Program-made: the position numbers and the translations under genes
Shown: positions 1 through 6,439 of the stretch, piece by piece
Layout: every line of letters starts with the position of its first letter
How positions within the stretch are numbered: position 1 is the first letter of the stretch
The notes under the pieces: model-generated
The model's database searches: none
Seen by the model: the letters and a program-made list of their open reading frames with translations, nothing else
Told to the model about the DNA's origin: nothing
Source: Methylomonas sp.
GTDB lineage: Bacteria > Pseudomonadota > Gammaproteobacteria > Methylococcales > Methylomonadaceae
NCBI GenBank assembly: GCA_026989715.1
Contig: JALSIU010000237.1
Location: forward strand, 1 to 14,983
Direction of reading: 5' to 3'
DNA length: 14,983 nt

Positions 1-200
1 ACGGTACTCGCATGCCCCTGCGCGACCATACCTAAGGAATCACCCACCAATATGACATCTACCTCCGCCTGCTCTAATAATGCCGCAAAACTGGCATCAT
101 AAGCCGTTAAACTTGCGATTTTCTGCCCATCCTGTTTCATTTGCAACAAGTCGGTAATCGTCTTGACCTTACGCGGACTTAAAGCAGCGTATTGACTCAT
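1..200 (-). CDS. panB: 3-methyl-2-oxobutanoate hydroxymethyltransferase, N-terminal part
   Basis: This is the first 66 residues of PanB; the rest lies beyond the left edge. The enzyme transfers a hydroxymethyl group from methylenetetrahydrofolate to 2-oxoisovalerate, giving ketopantoate, the first committed step to pantothenate and CoA. The visible part carries the family blocks LTAYDASFA (residues 31-39) and VDVILVGDSLGMVAQGH (47-63). Asp54 in the VGDSLG block matches the metal-binding aspartate of the family. The ATG overlaps the folK stop codon as ATGA, so the two are probably translationally coupled. FolK serves folate synthesis and PanB consumes a folate cofactor, a pairing common in gammaproteobacteria. 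The identification is secure; only the truncation limits it. Confidence 0.95.
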   Translation of the reverse strand, partial: MSQYAALSPRKVKTITDLLQMKQDGQKIASLTAYDASFAALLEQAEVDVILVGDSLGMVAQGHAST

Positions 201-688
201 TGCGCTAACCTCTGCAAACCCTCTAGCGGACACTGTGCAACCAATTCAGCAATAGAGCCTTTACCCGGAATACTTAATAATGGTGCAATCTCTTGCAAGG
301 GATATAACACAAAAGCACGCTCTGCCAACCCATAATGCGGTACAAGCAAATCAGGAAGCTCAAGCAACTGATCGCCATAAAGCAAGATATCCAAATCTAA
401 GGTTCTCGCTCCCCAACGCTCATCTTTCCGCACGCGCCCTTGTTCTAGCTCAATTTTCTGTAAGCAACGTAATAAAGCGATAGCCTCTTTATCGGTACTC
501 ACTGCCATCACTGCATTCACATAATCAGGCTGGTCTTGCGGTCCCATAGGCGGACTGCGATACAAACTTGAAAATGCTTGCTCCTGCACAGCATCAATAG
601 CATTAATGGCTTGTCTTGCTGTATTTATCTGTGCAACCGGGCTGTCCAAATTACTCCCTAGGCCTATATAGGCAATTACCTTAGTCAT
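197..688 (-). CDS. folK: 2-amino-4-hydroxy-6-hydroxymethyldihydropteridine pyrophosphokinase (HPPK)
   Basis: This cytosolic enzyme moves pyrophosphate from ATP to 6-hydroxymethyl-7,8-dihydropterin in folate synthesis. At 163 residues it has the normal size of stand-alone HPPK. It shows the N-terminal YIGLGSNL block (residues 7-14), the substrate-loop stretch PQDQPDYVN (50-58), and the signature RWGARTLDLDILLY (91-104). Asp98 and Asp100 of that signature match the two magnesium-binding aspartates of E. coli HPPK. The gene starts inside the end of pcnB (8-bp overlap) and ends in a 4-bp overlap with panB. No good Shine-Dalgarno sequence precedes the ATG, so coupling to pcnB translation is likely. 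Confidence 0.96.
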   Translation of the reverse strand: MTKVIAYIGLGSNLDSPVAQINTARQAINAIDAVQEQAFSSLYRSPPMGPQDQPDYVNAVMAVSTDKEAIALLRCLQKIELEQGRVRKDERWGARTLDLDILLYGDQLLELPDLLVPHYGLAERAFVLYPLQEIAPLLSIPGKGSIAELVAQCPLEGLQRLAQ

Positions 689-2015
689 TTTTTTGCTGTT
701 TTACCGTGGGCTTACGTCTACGCTTGCGTTTTTTAGGTGACTGATTGTTTAACTGAGCGAGCATTTTTTTCTTATCCGCATCGGTCGCTGTTTGAAATTC
801 TGTCCACCAATCGGCCAATTCTTGCTCTGCTCCGCCTGTTGTCGCTCGTAACACCAAAAAATCATAAGCAGCTCTAAATTTTGGATGCCCCAACAAACGA
901 TAAGGACGTGCGCCACTGCGCTTATCAAAACGCGCCTGCAAGCTCCACACATCACGCATGGCCGTACCAATATGCTTAGGAAAAGAAGTACTTTTTACCT
1001 GCTCAGCAATCACAACACTTGCCGCTTGCTGGTAGGCAATGGATTCTGGTATTCCTTTTGCCCTATTTTCATCAACTTGCTCTTTTACCGCATCCCATAA
1101 AAAGGTGGAAAATAAAAAATAAGGCGCAATGCCTTTGCCTTCTGCAAGCCGTTTATCCGTATTTTCAAGTGCTTTCGCAATAAATAGGCGCGGAAAACCA
1201 CTGACTTCACTTTGCAAACTTTTGGCAGCTACAGGATATAACTGCGCAAATAAGCCATAATGATTTAACATTTCAAATGTTTGTACGGCGTAGCCTGATA
1301 AAAACAATTTCAACGCTTCATCTTGCAATCGAGCGGCCGGAATATTACCTAATAATGTTGCTAACTCAAAGATAGGGCGTTCACACGCTTCGTTAATGGT
1401 AAATCCTAATTTGACTGCAAAACGCACCATTCTTATCATGCGCACCGGGTCTTCACGATAGCGCGTTTCCGGATCCCCAATCAGGCGCAAGACCCCTGCC
1501 TTATGGTCATCCATACCACCGACATAATCGACTATGGAAAAATCTTTGATATTGTAATACAAAGCATTAACCGTGAAATCACGGCGCAACACATCCTCTT
1601 CGATACTACCATAATGATTATCACGCAATAGGCGGCCATTTTGATCTGTTTTCTGACTACTTTGCACATCTTCTGCCGTGCCACGAAATGTTGCTACTTC
1701 AATAATTTCCCGGCCAAAATGGACATGCGCCAAACGAAAACGACGACCAATTAAACGACAATTACGAAATGCCGCTTTGACTTGCTCAGGACTGGCATTA
1801 GTGGCGACATCAAAATCTTTGGGTTCACGCCCTAACAATAAGTCGCGGACACATCCCCCCACTAAATACGCATCATAACCCTCACTTTTAAGACGATATA
1901 ATACTTTCAGTGCATTTTTGCTAATATTGTCCCGCGAAATATTATGCTCAGAACGTGTATAAATTCTGGGCTGCTCTGGCTTCTGGCCACTACGCACAGC
2001 AACTTTTGTCTCCAT
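681..2015 (-). CDS. pcnB: Poly(A) polymerase I
   Basis: PcnB adds 3' poly(A) tails to RNA, which feeds RNA decay. The 444-residue protein has the class II nucleotidyltransferase head: LVGGCVRDLLLG (residues 51-62), then DFDVAT with the catalytic aspartates 67 and 69, and RRDFTVNALYY (144-154). The block LIGRRFRLAHV (88-98) is the signature that separates bacterial poly(A) polymerases from CCA-adding enzymes. The C-terminus ends in a very basic tail (KKRKRRRKPTVKQQK), typical of PcnB and suited to RNA binding. No ATG, GTG or TTG lies in frame in the roughly 20 codons upstream, so the ATG at 2015 is taken as the start, although its ribosome binding site is weak. It heads the pcnB-folK-panB cluster. 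Confidence 0.95.
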   Translation of the reverse strand: METKVAVRSGQKPEQPRIYTRSEHNISRDNISKNALKVLYRLKSEGYDAYLVGGCVRDLLLGREPKDFDVATNASPEQVKAAFRNCRLIGRRFRLAHVHFGREIIEVATFRGTAEDVQSSQKTDQNGRLLRDNHYGSIEEDVLRRDFTVNALYYNIKDFSIVDYVGGMDDHKAGVLRLIGDPETRYREDPVRMIRMVRFAVKLGFTINEACERPIFELATLLGNIPAARLQDEALKLFLSGYAVQTFEMLNHYGLFAQLYPVAAKSLQSEVSGFPRLFIAKALENTDKRLAEGKGIAPYFLFSTFLWDAVKEQVDENRAKGIPESIAYQQAASVVIAEQVKSTSFPKHIGTAMRDVWSLQARFDKRSGARPYRLLGHPKFRAAYDFLVLRATTGGAEQELADWWTEFQTATDADKKKMLAQLNNQSPKKRKRRRKPTVKQQKND

Positions 2016-2400
2016 AGTGGGCGTTTGACTTGCAACATCCTCACCGGCTACTTTTTTTATTATTTTTTTTACAAAATTTAAAATCTTTCTCTTCCCTTTA
2101 AATTGATTTAAAAGTTACTCAAAAATAACCTTATAAATTCATCGTATTGTAACGTAGGCACATCAATTTTATAAGTATTAAACCCGCACAATTGTAGAAT
2201 ATCGCCACTCAAGTTATTGTCACGCCAAAATACCGAAAGCACATAAATATTATGTGGCAGTTTTCAAAAATACTCATTATATAGTAAACTTACACCCTAC
2301 TACGCTGATAATATTAAGCTAGGCTCACATTCACGCACTCAAACTTTAAAGAAAAACCCTTTAGTATTGAGTGAGCTGTAAAACTTTATAGGCAAAAACC
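2016..2400. other. AT-rich intergenic region between divergent pcnB and the 59-aa ORF
   Basis: This 385-bp stretch lies between genes that point away from each other, so it should hold both promoters. I see no convincing ORF. On the plus strand a TATAGT hexamer at 2280-2285 is a possible -10 box, but no good -35 lies at the right distance. Just upstream is a hyphenated palindrome, CACATAA-ATA-TTATGTG (2240-2256), with perfect 7-bp arms that could be an operator or a small hairpin. Runs of A and T near 2050-2110 precede pcnB on the minus strand; I could not assign a clear promoter there. Confidence 0.5.
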
Positions 2401-2580
2401 ATGTTTAAAAAAATTTTCGATGTGCTAATTGATCACCCTTTTCTAGCCAGTATTTTTATTTCTGATCTCTTTATTTTGCTATTTCACAAGCCTCCTTTTT
2501 TATTCTCGCTGGTCATGTTGACAGCACTGATGGGCTACTGCATGTTCTTAGGTCAAAAACTTTCTTTGTTCAAAGATTAA
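2401..2580 (+). CDS. Small hydrophobic protein of unknown function, 59 aa
   Basis: The ORF runs from ATG to TAA and encodes 59 residues beginning MFKKIFDVLIDHPF and ending GQKLSLFKD. It has two hydrophobic stretches (about residues 14-28 and 32-50) joined by HKPP, with lysines at both ends, so it looks like a small protein that crosses the inner membrane twice. I do not recognise the family. The next codon after its TAA is the TTG start of the RDD-family gene, in the same reading frame, so the two are either co-translated neighbours or halves of one longer frame. The ribosome binding site is weak (TAGGC about 7 bp before the ATG). That it is a real gene is inferred from the intact frame, its membrane character and its exact abutment with the next gene. 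Confidence 0.55.
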   Translation: MFKKIFDVLIDHPFLASIFISDLFILLFHKPPFLFSLVMLTALMGYCMFLGQKLSLFKD

Positions 2581-3054
2581 TTGAATACCCCAACAACAAA
2601 AAAACCTACTGATACACAACACCTTGTAAAAGTAGGTTTTTTTCGTTATCTGGCGGCCGTTTTCTACGACCTTATGCTGGTCATTGCGGCATTTTTTGTC
2701 GCAACAGCCGCATTACTACCCTTTACGGCCGGCGAAGCCATTGAATCACCCATTCTATACCCCTTGTATTTGCTTGCCGTCAGCTTTGCTTTTTATGGTT
2801 GGTTCTGGACACATGGCGGCCAAACGCTAGGCTTACGCGCCTGGAAATTGCGCGTGGTCACTGCACAAAAAACGGATATTAGCTGGCAACAAGCCGGCAT
2901 ACGCTTTCTGACAGCCTGCCTCTCATGGTTGCTATTAGGGCTAGGAATTTTTTGGCGCATAGGGCAAAAAGAGGGGAAAACGTGGCAGGATTTAAGTTCT
3001 AAATCCACAATCATTCGTATTGATAATACAGATACAGACACACCCAAAACTTAA
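2581..3054 (+). CDS. RDD family membrane protein
   Basis: The 157-residue protein is a predicted inner-membrane protein of the RDD family, small proteins usually with three membrane helices and of poorly known function. Hydrophobic segments lie at about residues 23-47, 57-77 and 107-127. The family region opens with GFFRYLAAVFYDLML, with the usual conserved Arg (residue 23) and Asp (30), and continues with the block GGQTLGLRAWKLRVV. The start is a TTG directly after the TAA of the upstream small ORF with no visible Shine-Dalgarno sequence, so translation probably depends on reinitiation; no other start precedes the first helix in frame. The gene converges on lptG with 12 bp between the stops. 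RDD proteins next to lptFG are common in gammaproteobacteria, but a shared role is not established. Confidence 0.82.
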   Translation: MNTPTTKKPTDTQHLVKVGFFRYLAAVFYDLMLVIAAFFVATAALLPFTAGEAIESPILYPLYLLAVSFAFYGWFWTHGGQTLGLRAWKLRVVTAQKTDISWQQAGIRFLTACLSWLLLGLGIFWRIGQKEGKTWQDLSSKSTIIRIDNTDTDTPKT

Positions 3055-3066
3055 AATTGTCTCTCC

Positions 3067-4134
3067 TTAACGCAAACGACTAATTGCATACAAAGCACCC
3101 ATTAAGACCAGACTACTTGGCAAGACTGCTACAAACAAAGGGTTCAATCCATAAACAACCCCCATTTGCCCTACCGTATTATCTACTATATTAAACCCCA
3201 TCCCAATCAAAACACCTGCCACCATTCTTGGCCCTAAAGCAACACCACGCCCTACACCCACAACAAAAGGCGTTGCGACCAATAACATAACCAATGTAAT
3301 AAAGGGATTAATTAACCTAGCCCAAAATGCCAGTGCATATTTATCTGCATCTTGCTTATTTTCTTGTAAAAAACGAATATATTTGGCCAACTCATACAAT
3401 GATAAATTTTCCGGATCAAGCACAACGACATCCACTACATCTTGATCAATCACCGACTTCCAAGTGCTTTCCGGTAACGACTTGGTTGAAACTCCTTGCT
3501 TGGAAATATCTGTGACCACCACATTTTGCAACTGCCATAAACCCGAGTCTAAAAAACGCCCTCTACCGGCAAAAACAATTTGCTTTAAATGCTGTTGCTC
3601 ATCTAACTCATACAAAAAAATATTCGCAACATCTCCGGCCGTATACACGCGTTGAATATTAATAAACTGATTACCTTCGCGTAACCAAATTTCGCCTTCC
3701 ATGCGCACAATATCTCGGTGAGTTTTAGCCACATTCCTTAAAATCTTCGCTTTCTTTTCTGCATCCGGCGCAATAAATTCTCCCATCACAAACGAAAAAC
3801 AAACCAGTATCATGCCAGCTAACATCACCGAACGAATAATGCGTAATATCGATACCCCCGATACCCGCATCGCCACCAATTCACGATGATTGGCCATATT
3901 TCCCAATACAAATAAACTCCCCAATAAAGCAGCCGATGGCATTAACTCATATAAATAATGCGGTAAAAGCAAACCGATATACATCAATATGTGCGGCAAA
4001 TCATAATCTCCCACCCCACGAAACTTCAATTCATCTTTTAAGGTAAATAAGTTAAACAAGGTATAAAGGATGATTAAGGTGATAAAAGTACCTTTTAAAA
4101 TTTCTTTAATAATATAGCGATCTAAAACCTTCAT
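3067..4134 (-). CDS. lptG: LPS export ABC transporter permease LptG
   Basis: LptG pairs with LptF and the ATPase LptB to pull lipopolysaccharide from the inner membrane and push it onto the LptC-LptA bridge. The 355-residue sequence fits the family: N-terminal LDRYIIKEILKGTFITL, six hydrophobic helices (three before and three after a periplasmic domain at about residues 125-265), and the cytoplasmic stretch NHRELVAMRVSGVSILRI (about 83-100), which forms the coupling helix touching LptB. The C-terminal block PFVVGVGRGVALGPRMVAGVLIGM is also typical. Its ATG overlaps the lptF stop codon by 4 bp, so the two subunits are coupled. Length and domain order are normal. Confidence 0.95.
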   Translation of the reverse strand: MKVLDRYIIKEILKGTFITLIILYTLFNLFTLKDELKFRGVGDYDLPHILMYIGLLLPHYLYELMPSAALLGSLFVLGNMANHRELVAMRVSGVSILRIIRSVMLAGMILVCFSFVMGEFIAPDAEKKAKILRNVAKTHRDIVRMEGEIWLREGNQFINIQRVYTAGDVANIFLYELDEQQHLKQIVFAGRGRFLDSGLWQLQNVVVTDISKQGVSTKSLPESTWKSVIDQDVVDVVVLDPENLSLYELAKYIRFLQENKQDADKYALAFWARLINPFITLVMLLVATPFVVGVGRGVALGPRMVAGVLIGMGFNIVDNTVGQMGVVYGLNPLFVAVLPSSLVLMGALYAISRLR

Positions 4135-5237
4135 ACGGTTTTACCTCGTAAAAACATCAGCACCCAAGTCATGCCATAAAACCTAATCAACAAATAGGCA
4201 ATCACGACAAAAGCCAGTAAATAAGTTCCCCAAAATCCTAGCCAAATGGGTATTTCACCCCGCACCAACCAACTACCACTTACTTTTTCAAAATTAGAAA
4301 AACTAAAATAAACCAAAAAAGCAGTCACCATATTTCCATAGATACCCCCGCGTGGAGAGACCTGTGCCAAAGGTACCGCCATAAACGCCAAGACCAAAAC
4401 GCTCAGTGGAACCGACAAGCGATCAAACACCTCACGCACTTCTGCTAAACTTTGCGGATGCCACAAGATAGTGCGAGTCGGCAAGCCCTCAATTTTACTT
4501 GCCATTTCTTCTGATGATTCTTCCAAGCGCATGGCATACTCGGCAAAGGACTCAATACTATAATCAGCCGACCCCAATTTCCCAAACACTCGCTCTCCCT
4601 GCAAAAATACGATATAAAGACTACCTTGTACATTTCTTAATTCAGCACTTTTTGCGGTAATTACACCACTTTCATTGCCCTCCATATTGCGCACAAAAAC
4701 ATTTTGCATTTTATTATCCTTACTAATGCGCTCGGCATAAAATATCCACTTACCATGACTGTATTCACTAAACCTGCCTTCAGAAATAGCCCGAATCCCT
4801 GCATTTTGCTTTTGCTCAAAAATAATCGTCTCAACCTTATTAATCGCCCACGGCCCTACACTTAACGACATCAAAGCCGCCAGCAAAGTAATCGGTACAA
4901 TCACTTTAAAAATGGCGCGATAAATATGCCACATGCCCATTCCAGCCGAAGATAAGGCAGACATTTCCTGATCGCGATACATGCGCCCAATCACCATCAG
5001 TACCCCGACAAAAACAGATGGTGCCAAAAAATTAACGCTGGCCAACAACATCTTTAAGCCTAAGATACTTAAAATAGCATCATTCGAAATCAGCCCATCC
5101 ACCGCCATTTTAAGTATTTTAATAAAATTTCGGCTGACGATAATCACCACTAACACCAGAAGCACTGAAAAGATGGTTTTCAGCAACTCACTTGCCATCA
5201 TCCGCTCCATAACGCTCAGCAATCGAATATTACGCAT
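4131..5237 (-). CDS. lptF: LPS export ABC transporter permease LptF
   Basis: This is the partner permease of LptG in the LptB2FGC lipopolysaccharide extractor. It has 368 residues with three N-terminal helices, a periplasmic beta-jellyroll domain (about residues 130-265) and three C-terminal helices. The coupling-helix region reads GRMYRDQEMSALSSAGMG (about 84-101), and the conserved motif PLAQVSPRGGIYGNM precedes helix 5. The ATG at 5237 has GAGAG about 3 bp upstream. A second ATG nine codons in (5210) aligns better with the E. coli LptF N-terminus and is a possible alternative start. Upstream lies a hairpin-rich leader with a terminator-like stem (5273-5296) on this strand, so attenuation of lptFG transcription is possible. 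Confidence 0.95.
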   Translation of the reverse strand: MRNIRLLSVMERMMASELLKTIFSVLLVLVVIIVSRNFIKILKMAVDGLISNDAILSILGLKMLLASVNFLAPSVFVGVLMVIGRMYRDQEMSALSSAGMGMWHIYRAIFKVIVPITLLAALMSLSVGPWAINKVETIIFEQKQNAGIRAISEGRFSEYSHGKWIFYAERISKDNKMQNVFVRNMEGNESGVITAKSAELRNVQGSLYIVFLQGERVFGKLGSADYSIESFAEYAMRLEESSEEMASKIEGLPTRTILWHPQSLAEVREVFDRLSVPLSVLVLAFMAVPLAQVSPRGGIYGNMVTAFLVYFSFSNFEKVSGSWLVRGEIPIWLGFWGTYLLAFVVIAYLLIRFYGMTWVLMFLRGKTV

Positions 5238-5272
5238 TAACTCTCACTACTTTAAACCTCCAAAGGATTTGC

Positions 5273-5296
5273 AAAAAGCCCCACCACACAGGGGCT
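5273..5296 (-). terminator. Terminator-like hairpin in the lptF leader, minus strand
   Basis: On the minus strand the bases read AGCCCC, an 8-nt loop, GGGGCT, then TTTT: a 6-bp GC-rich stem followed directly by a T run, the form of an intrinsic terminator. It lies 36 bp upstream of the lptF start. It therefore either ends a short RNA begun upstream or acts as an attenuator for lptFG. Confidence 0.55.
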
Positions 5297-5365
5297 CAAC
5301 CATTTTCTTTATATCGCTCGGAGCGACGACCTCCCCCACGTGGACGCGCCGTCCATGCAACTCAC
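5297..5365. ncRNA. Candidate structured RNA or leader between lptF and the MBL gene
   Basis: This stretch is richer in G and C than the surrounding intergenic DNA and holds two perfect short hairpins: TCGCT-CGG-AGCGA (5314-5326) and TGGACG-CGC-CGTCCA (5341-5355). It is flanked by a terminator-like hairpin pointing left on the minus strand (5273-5296) and one pointing right on the plus strand (5366-5391). That layout fits a small RNA or a structured leader on either strand. I do not recognise it as a known riboswitch class. A 44-codon frame also crosses it on the minus strand (5381-5247), so coding remains an alternative. Confidence 0.35.
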
Positions 5366-5391
5366 AGCCATAATCCAGCATGGCTTTTTTT
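5366..5391 (+). terminator. Terminator-like hairpin, plus strand
   Basis: The plus strand reads AGCCAT, an 8-nt loop, ATGGCT, with the final T opening a run of seven T residues (5385-5391). This has the layout of an intrinsic terminator for a plus-strand transcript. No annotated plus-strand gene ends nearby: the closest to the left ends at 3054, beyond the opposing lptFG pair. It would suit a short plus-strand RNA made from the island 5273-5391. Confidence 0.5.
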
Positions 5392-5400
5392 AATTTCTCT

Positions 5401-5441
5401 AACTAAACAACCACCAGCTTAAATCTGGTGGTTGTTTAGTT
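5401..5441 (-). terminator. Terminator of the MBL hydrolase gene, possibly bidirectional
   Basis: This is a perfect inverted repeat with 17-bp arms (AACTAAACAACCACCAG and its complement) and a 7-nt loop. It begins directly after the stop codon of the hydrolase gene. The core stem ACCACCAG/CTGGTGGT carries A-rich and T-rich outer arms on both sides, the usual form of a terminator that can work in both directions. Its position makes the hydrolase gene the likely client. Confidence 0.75.
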
Positions 5442-6350
5442 TTAAGGAGAAAACACATCCATATCATTGGCATAGACTAATGGCCCTTGGTACGCTTGCT
5501 TAATAAAACGGCTACTTATCTGCTCCTTACCTAAAGTGCGCCGCATGCGATGCGATAAAATCAATTTTTTAACGCCTGCCTGCCGGGCAATTTTGCCGAT
5601 TTCTGAGGGTGGCATATGCAATGCTCGCCCTGCGCCTTGCATCGTTTCAGGAATGGCATTATGCGCGATAAGTATATCGGTTTGTTGCGCTAATTTAACC
5701 AGCGTTTGATAGCGGTTGCTCATATCACCCGAAAAACTAATGGCGCAACCAGCCAGTTCAACCCGCCAAGCTAACGCAGGCAGAGAGCCATGATGCACAG
5801 GAATCGCAAATAAAGCAATGGAATGGCTTGCATACACAGCTTCGGGGCGACGCTTTACGCCCGCAATATTTTGACTGATGATTTTAAATGGACTAGCCGC
5901 CTCCTTATTTAAGTAATCATTCAGGTATGCATATGCACCGCGACTCCCCAATAACCTATTGGTAAATTCACTTGCTGACGGCATAAAGTGGTTCCCTTCA
6001 GGACCAAAAACCAACAAATTTTGAGTGCGCTCCGTAAAGTAAAATGCCTTAATAAAAGCAGGAAAATCGGCACTATGATCTACATGAAAATGTGTAAAAG
6101 CAATCATTTGCAAATCAACCAATTCAGCCCCACTTTTCTCATAATTTAGACTACTGCCTGCACCGGCATCAATCAGAACCACCCCTTTATTATCCAGCCA
6201 AATAAGATAAGAACTAGATGCCCGGCCATCGGATAATTCAGGCCCGCCCGACCCTAATACCTGAACCTTTACCCGCTGATGCTGACACGTCGTTGCCACA
6301 GCGGTTGCACTACAAATAAAAAACAAGACAACATAATATAAACGCGACAT
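5442..6350 (-). CDS. Exported metallo-beta-lactamase-fold hydrolase
   Basis: The 302-residue protein belongs to the metallo-beta-lactamase superfamily, nearest in layout to RNase Z/arylsulfatase-like hydrolases. It has the family motif THFHVDH (residues 86-92), the DAGAG turn (61-65), VHHG (185-188), FSGDMS (206-211) and a late SHR (266-268), which together supply a two-metal site. Residues 1-19 form a hydrophobic signal peptide with an Ala-Val-Ala cleavage site, so it is probably periplasmic. The Cys at 22 lacks a lipobox, so a lipoprotein is unlikely. A good Shine-Dalgarno sequence (AGGAG, 6 bp before the ATG) supports the start. Export argues against a tRNA-processing role. The substrate cannot be told from the sequence. 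A strong hairpin follows the stop codon. Confidence 0.85.
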   Translation of the reverse strand: MSRLYYVVLFFICSATAVATTCQHQRVKVQVLGSGGPELSDGRASSSYLIWLDNKGVVLIDAGAGSSLNYEKSGAELVDLQMIAFTHFHVDHSADFPAFIKAFYFTERTQNLLVFGPEGNHFMPSASEFTNRLLGSRGAYAYLNDYLNKEAASPFKIISQNIAGVKRRPEAVYASHSIALFAIPVHHGSLPALAWRVELAGCAISFSGDMSNRYQTLVKLAQQTDILIAHNAIPETMQGAGRALHMPPSEIGKIARQAGVKKLILSHRMRRTLGKEQISSRFIKQAYQGPLVYANDMDVFSP

Positions 6351-6402
6351 CTAAAACTCCTAAAATTTAACGGATAAAGTAACTCTTAAGTCCAATCGTG
6401 AC

Positions 6403-6408
6403 ATTATA
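6403..6408 (-). promoter_or_regulatory. Possible -10 box for the MBL hydrolase gene
   Basis: On the minus strand this is a perfect TATAAT, 52 bp upstream of the hydrolase ATG and past the ubiB-like stop codon. The -35 region is poor: TATTTT at 17-bp spacing, or TTGAGT at only 12 bp. A promoter here would let the hydrolase be transcribed apart from the kinase gene upstream. Confidence 0.35.
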
Positions 6409-6439
6409 AGGTCATGCTACACTCAAAAATATATCCCTA

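Noticed and set aside
5231..5248. Five-codon GTG mini-ORF behind GGAGG that overlaps the lptF start
   Set aside because: It is too short to separate from chance. The GGAGG lies in the upstream leader, and lptF has its own GAGAG near the ATG.
4981..5373. 130-aa plus-strand ORF
   Set aside because: Most of it is antisense to the well-conserved lptF gene and its composition is unlike a real protein. The part beyond lptF lies in the hairpin island.
5401..5441. 17-bp perfect inverted repeat as a mobile-element end or MITE
   Set aside because: There is only one copy, no target duplication or transposase, and it abuts a stop codon. A terminator explains it better.
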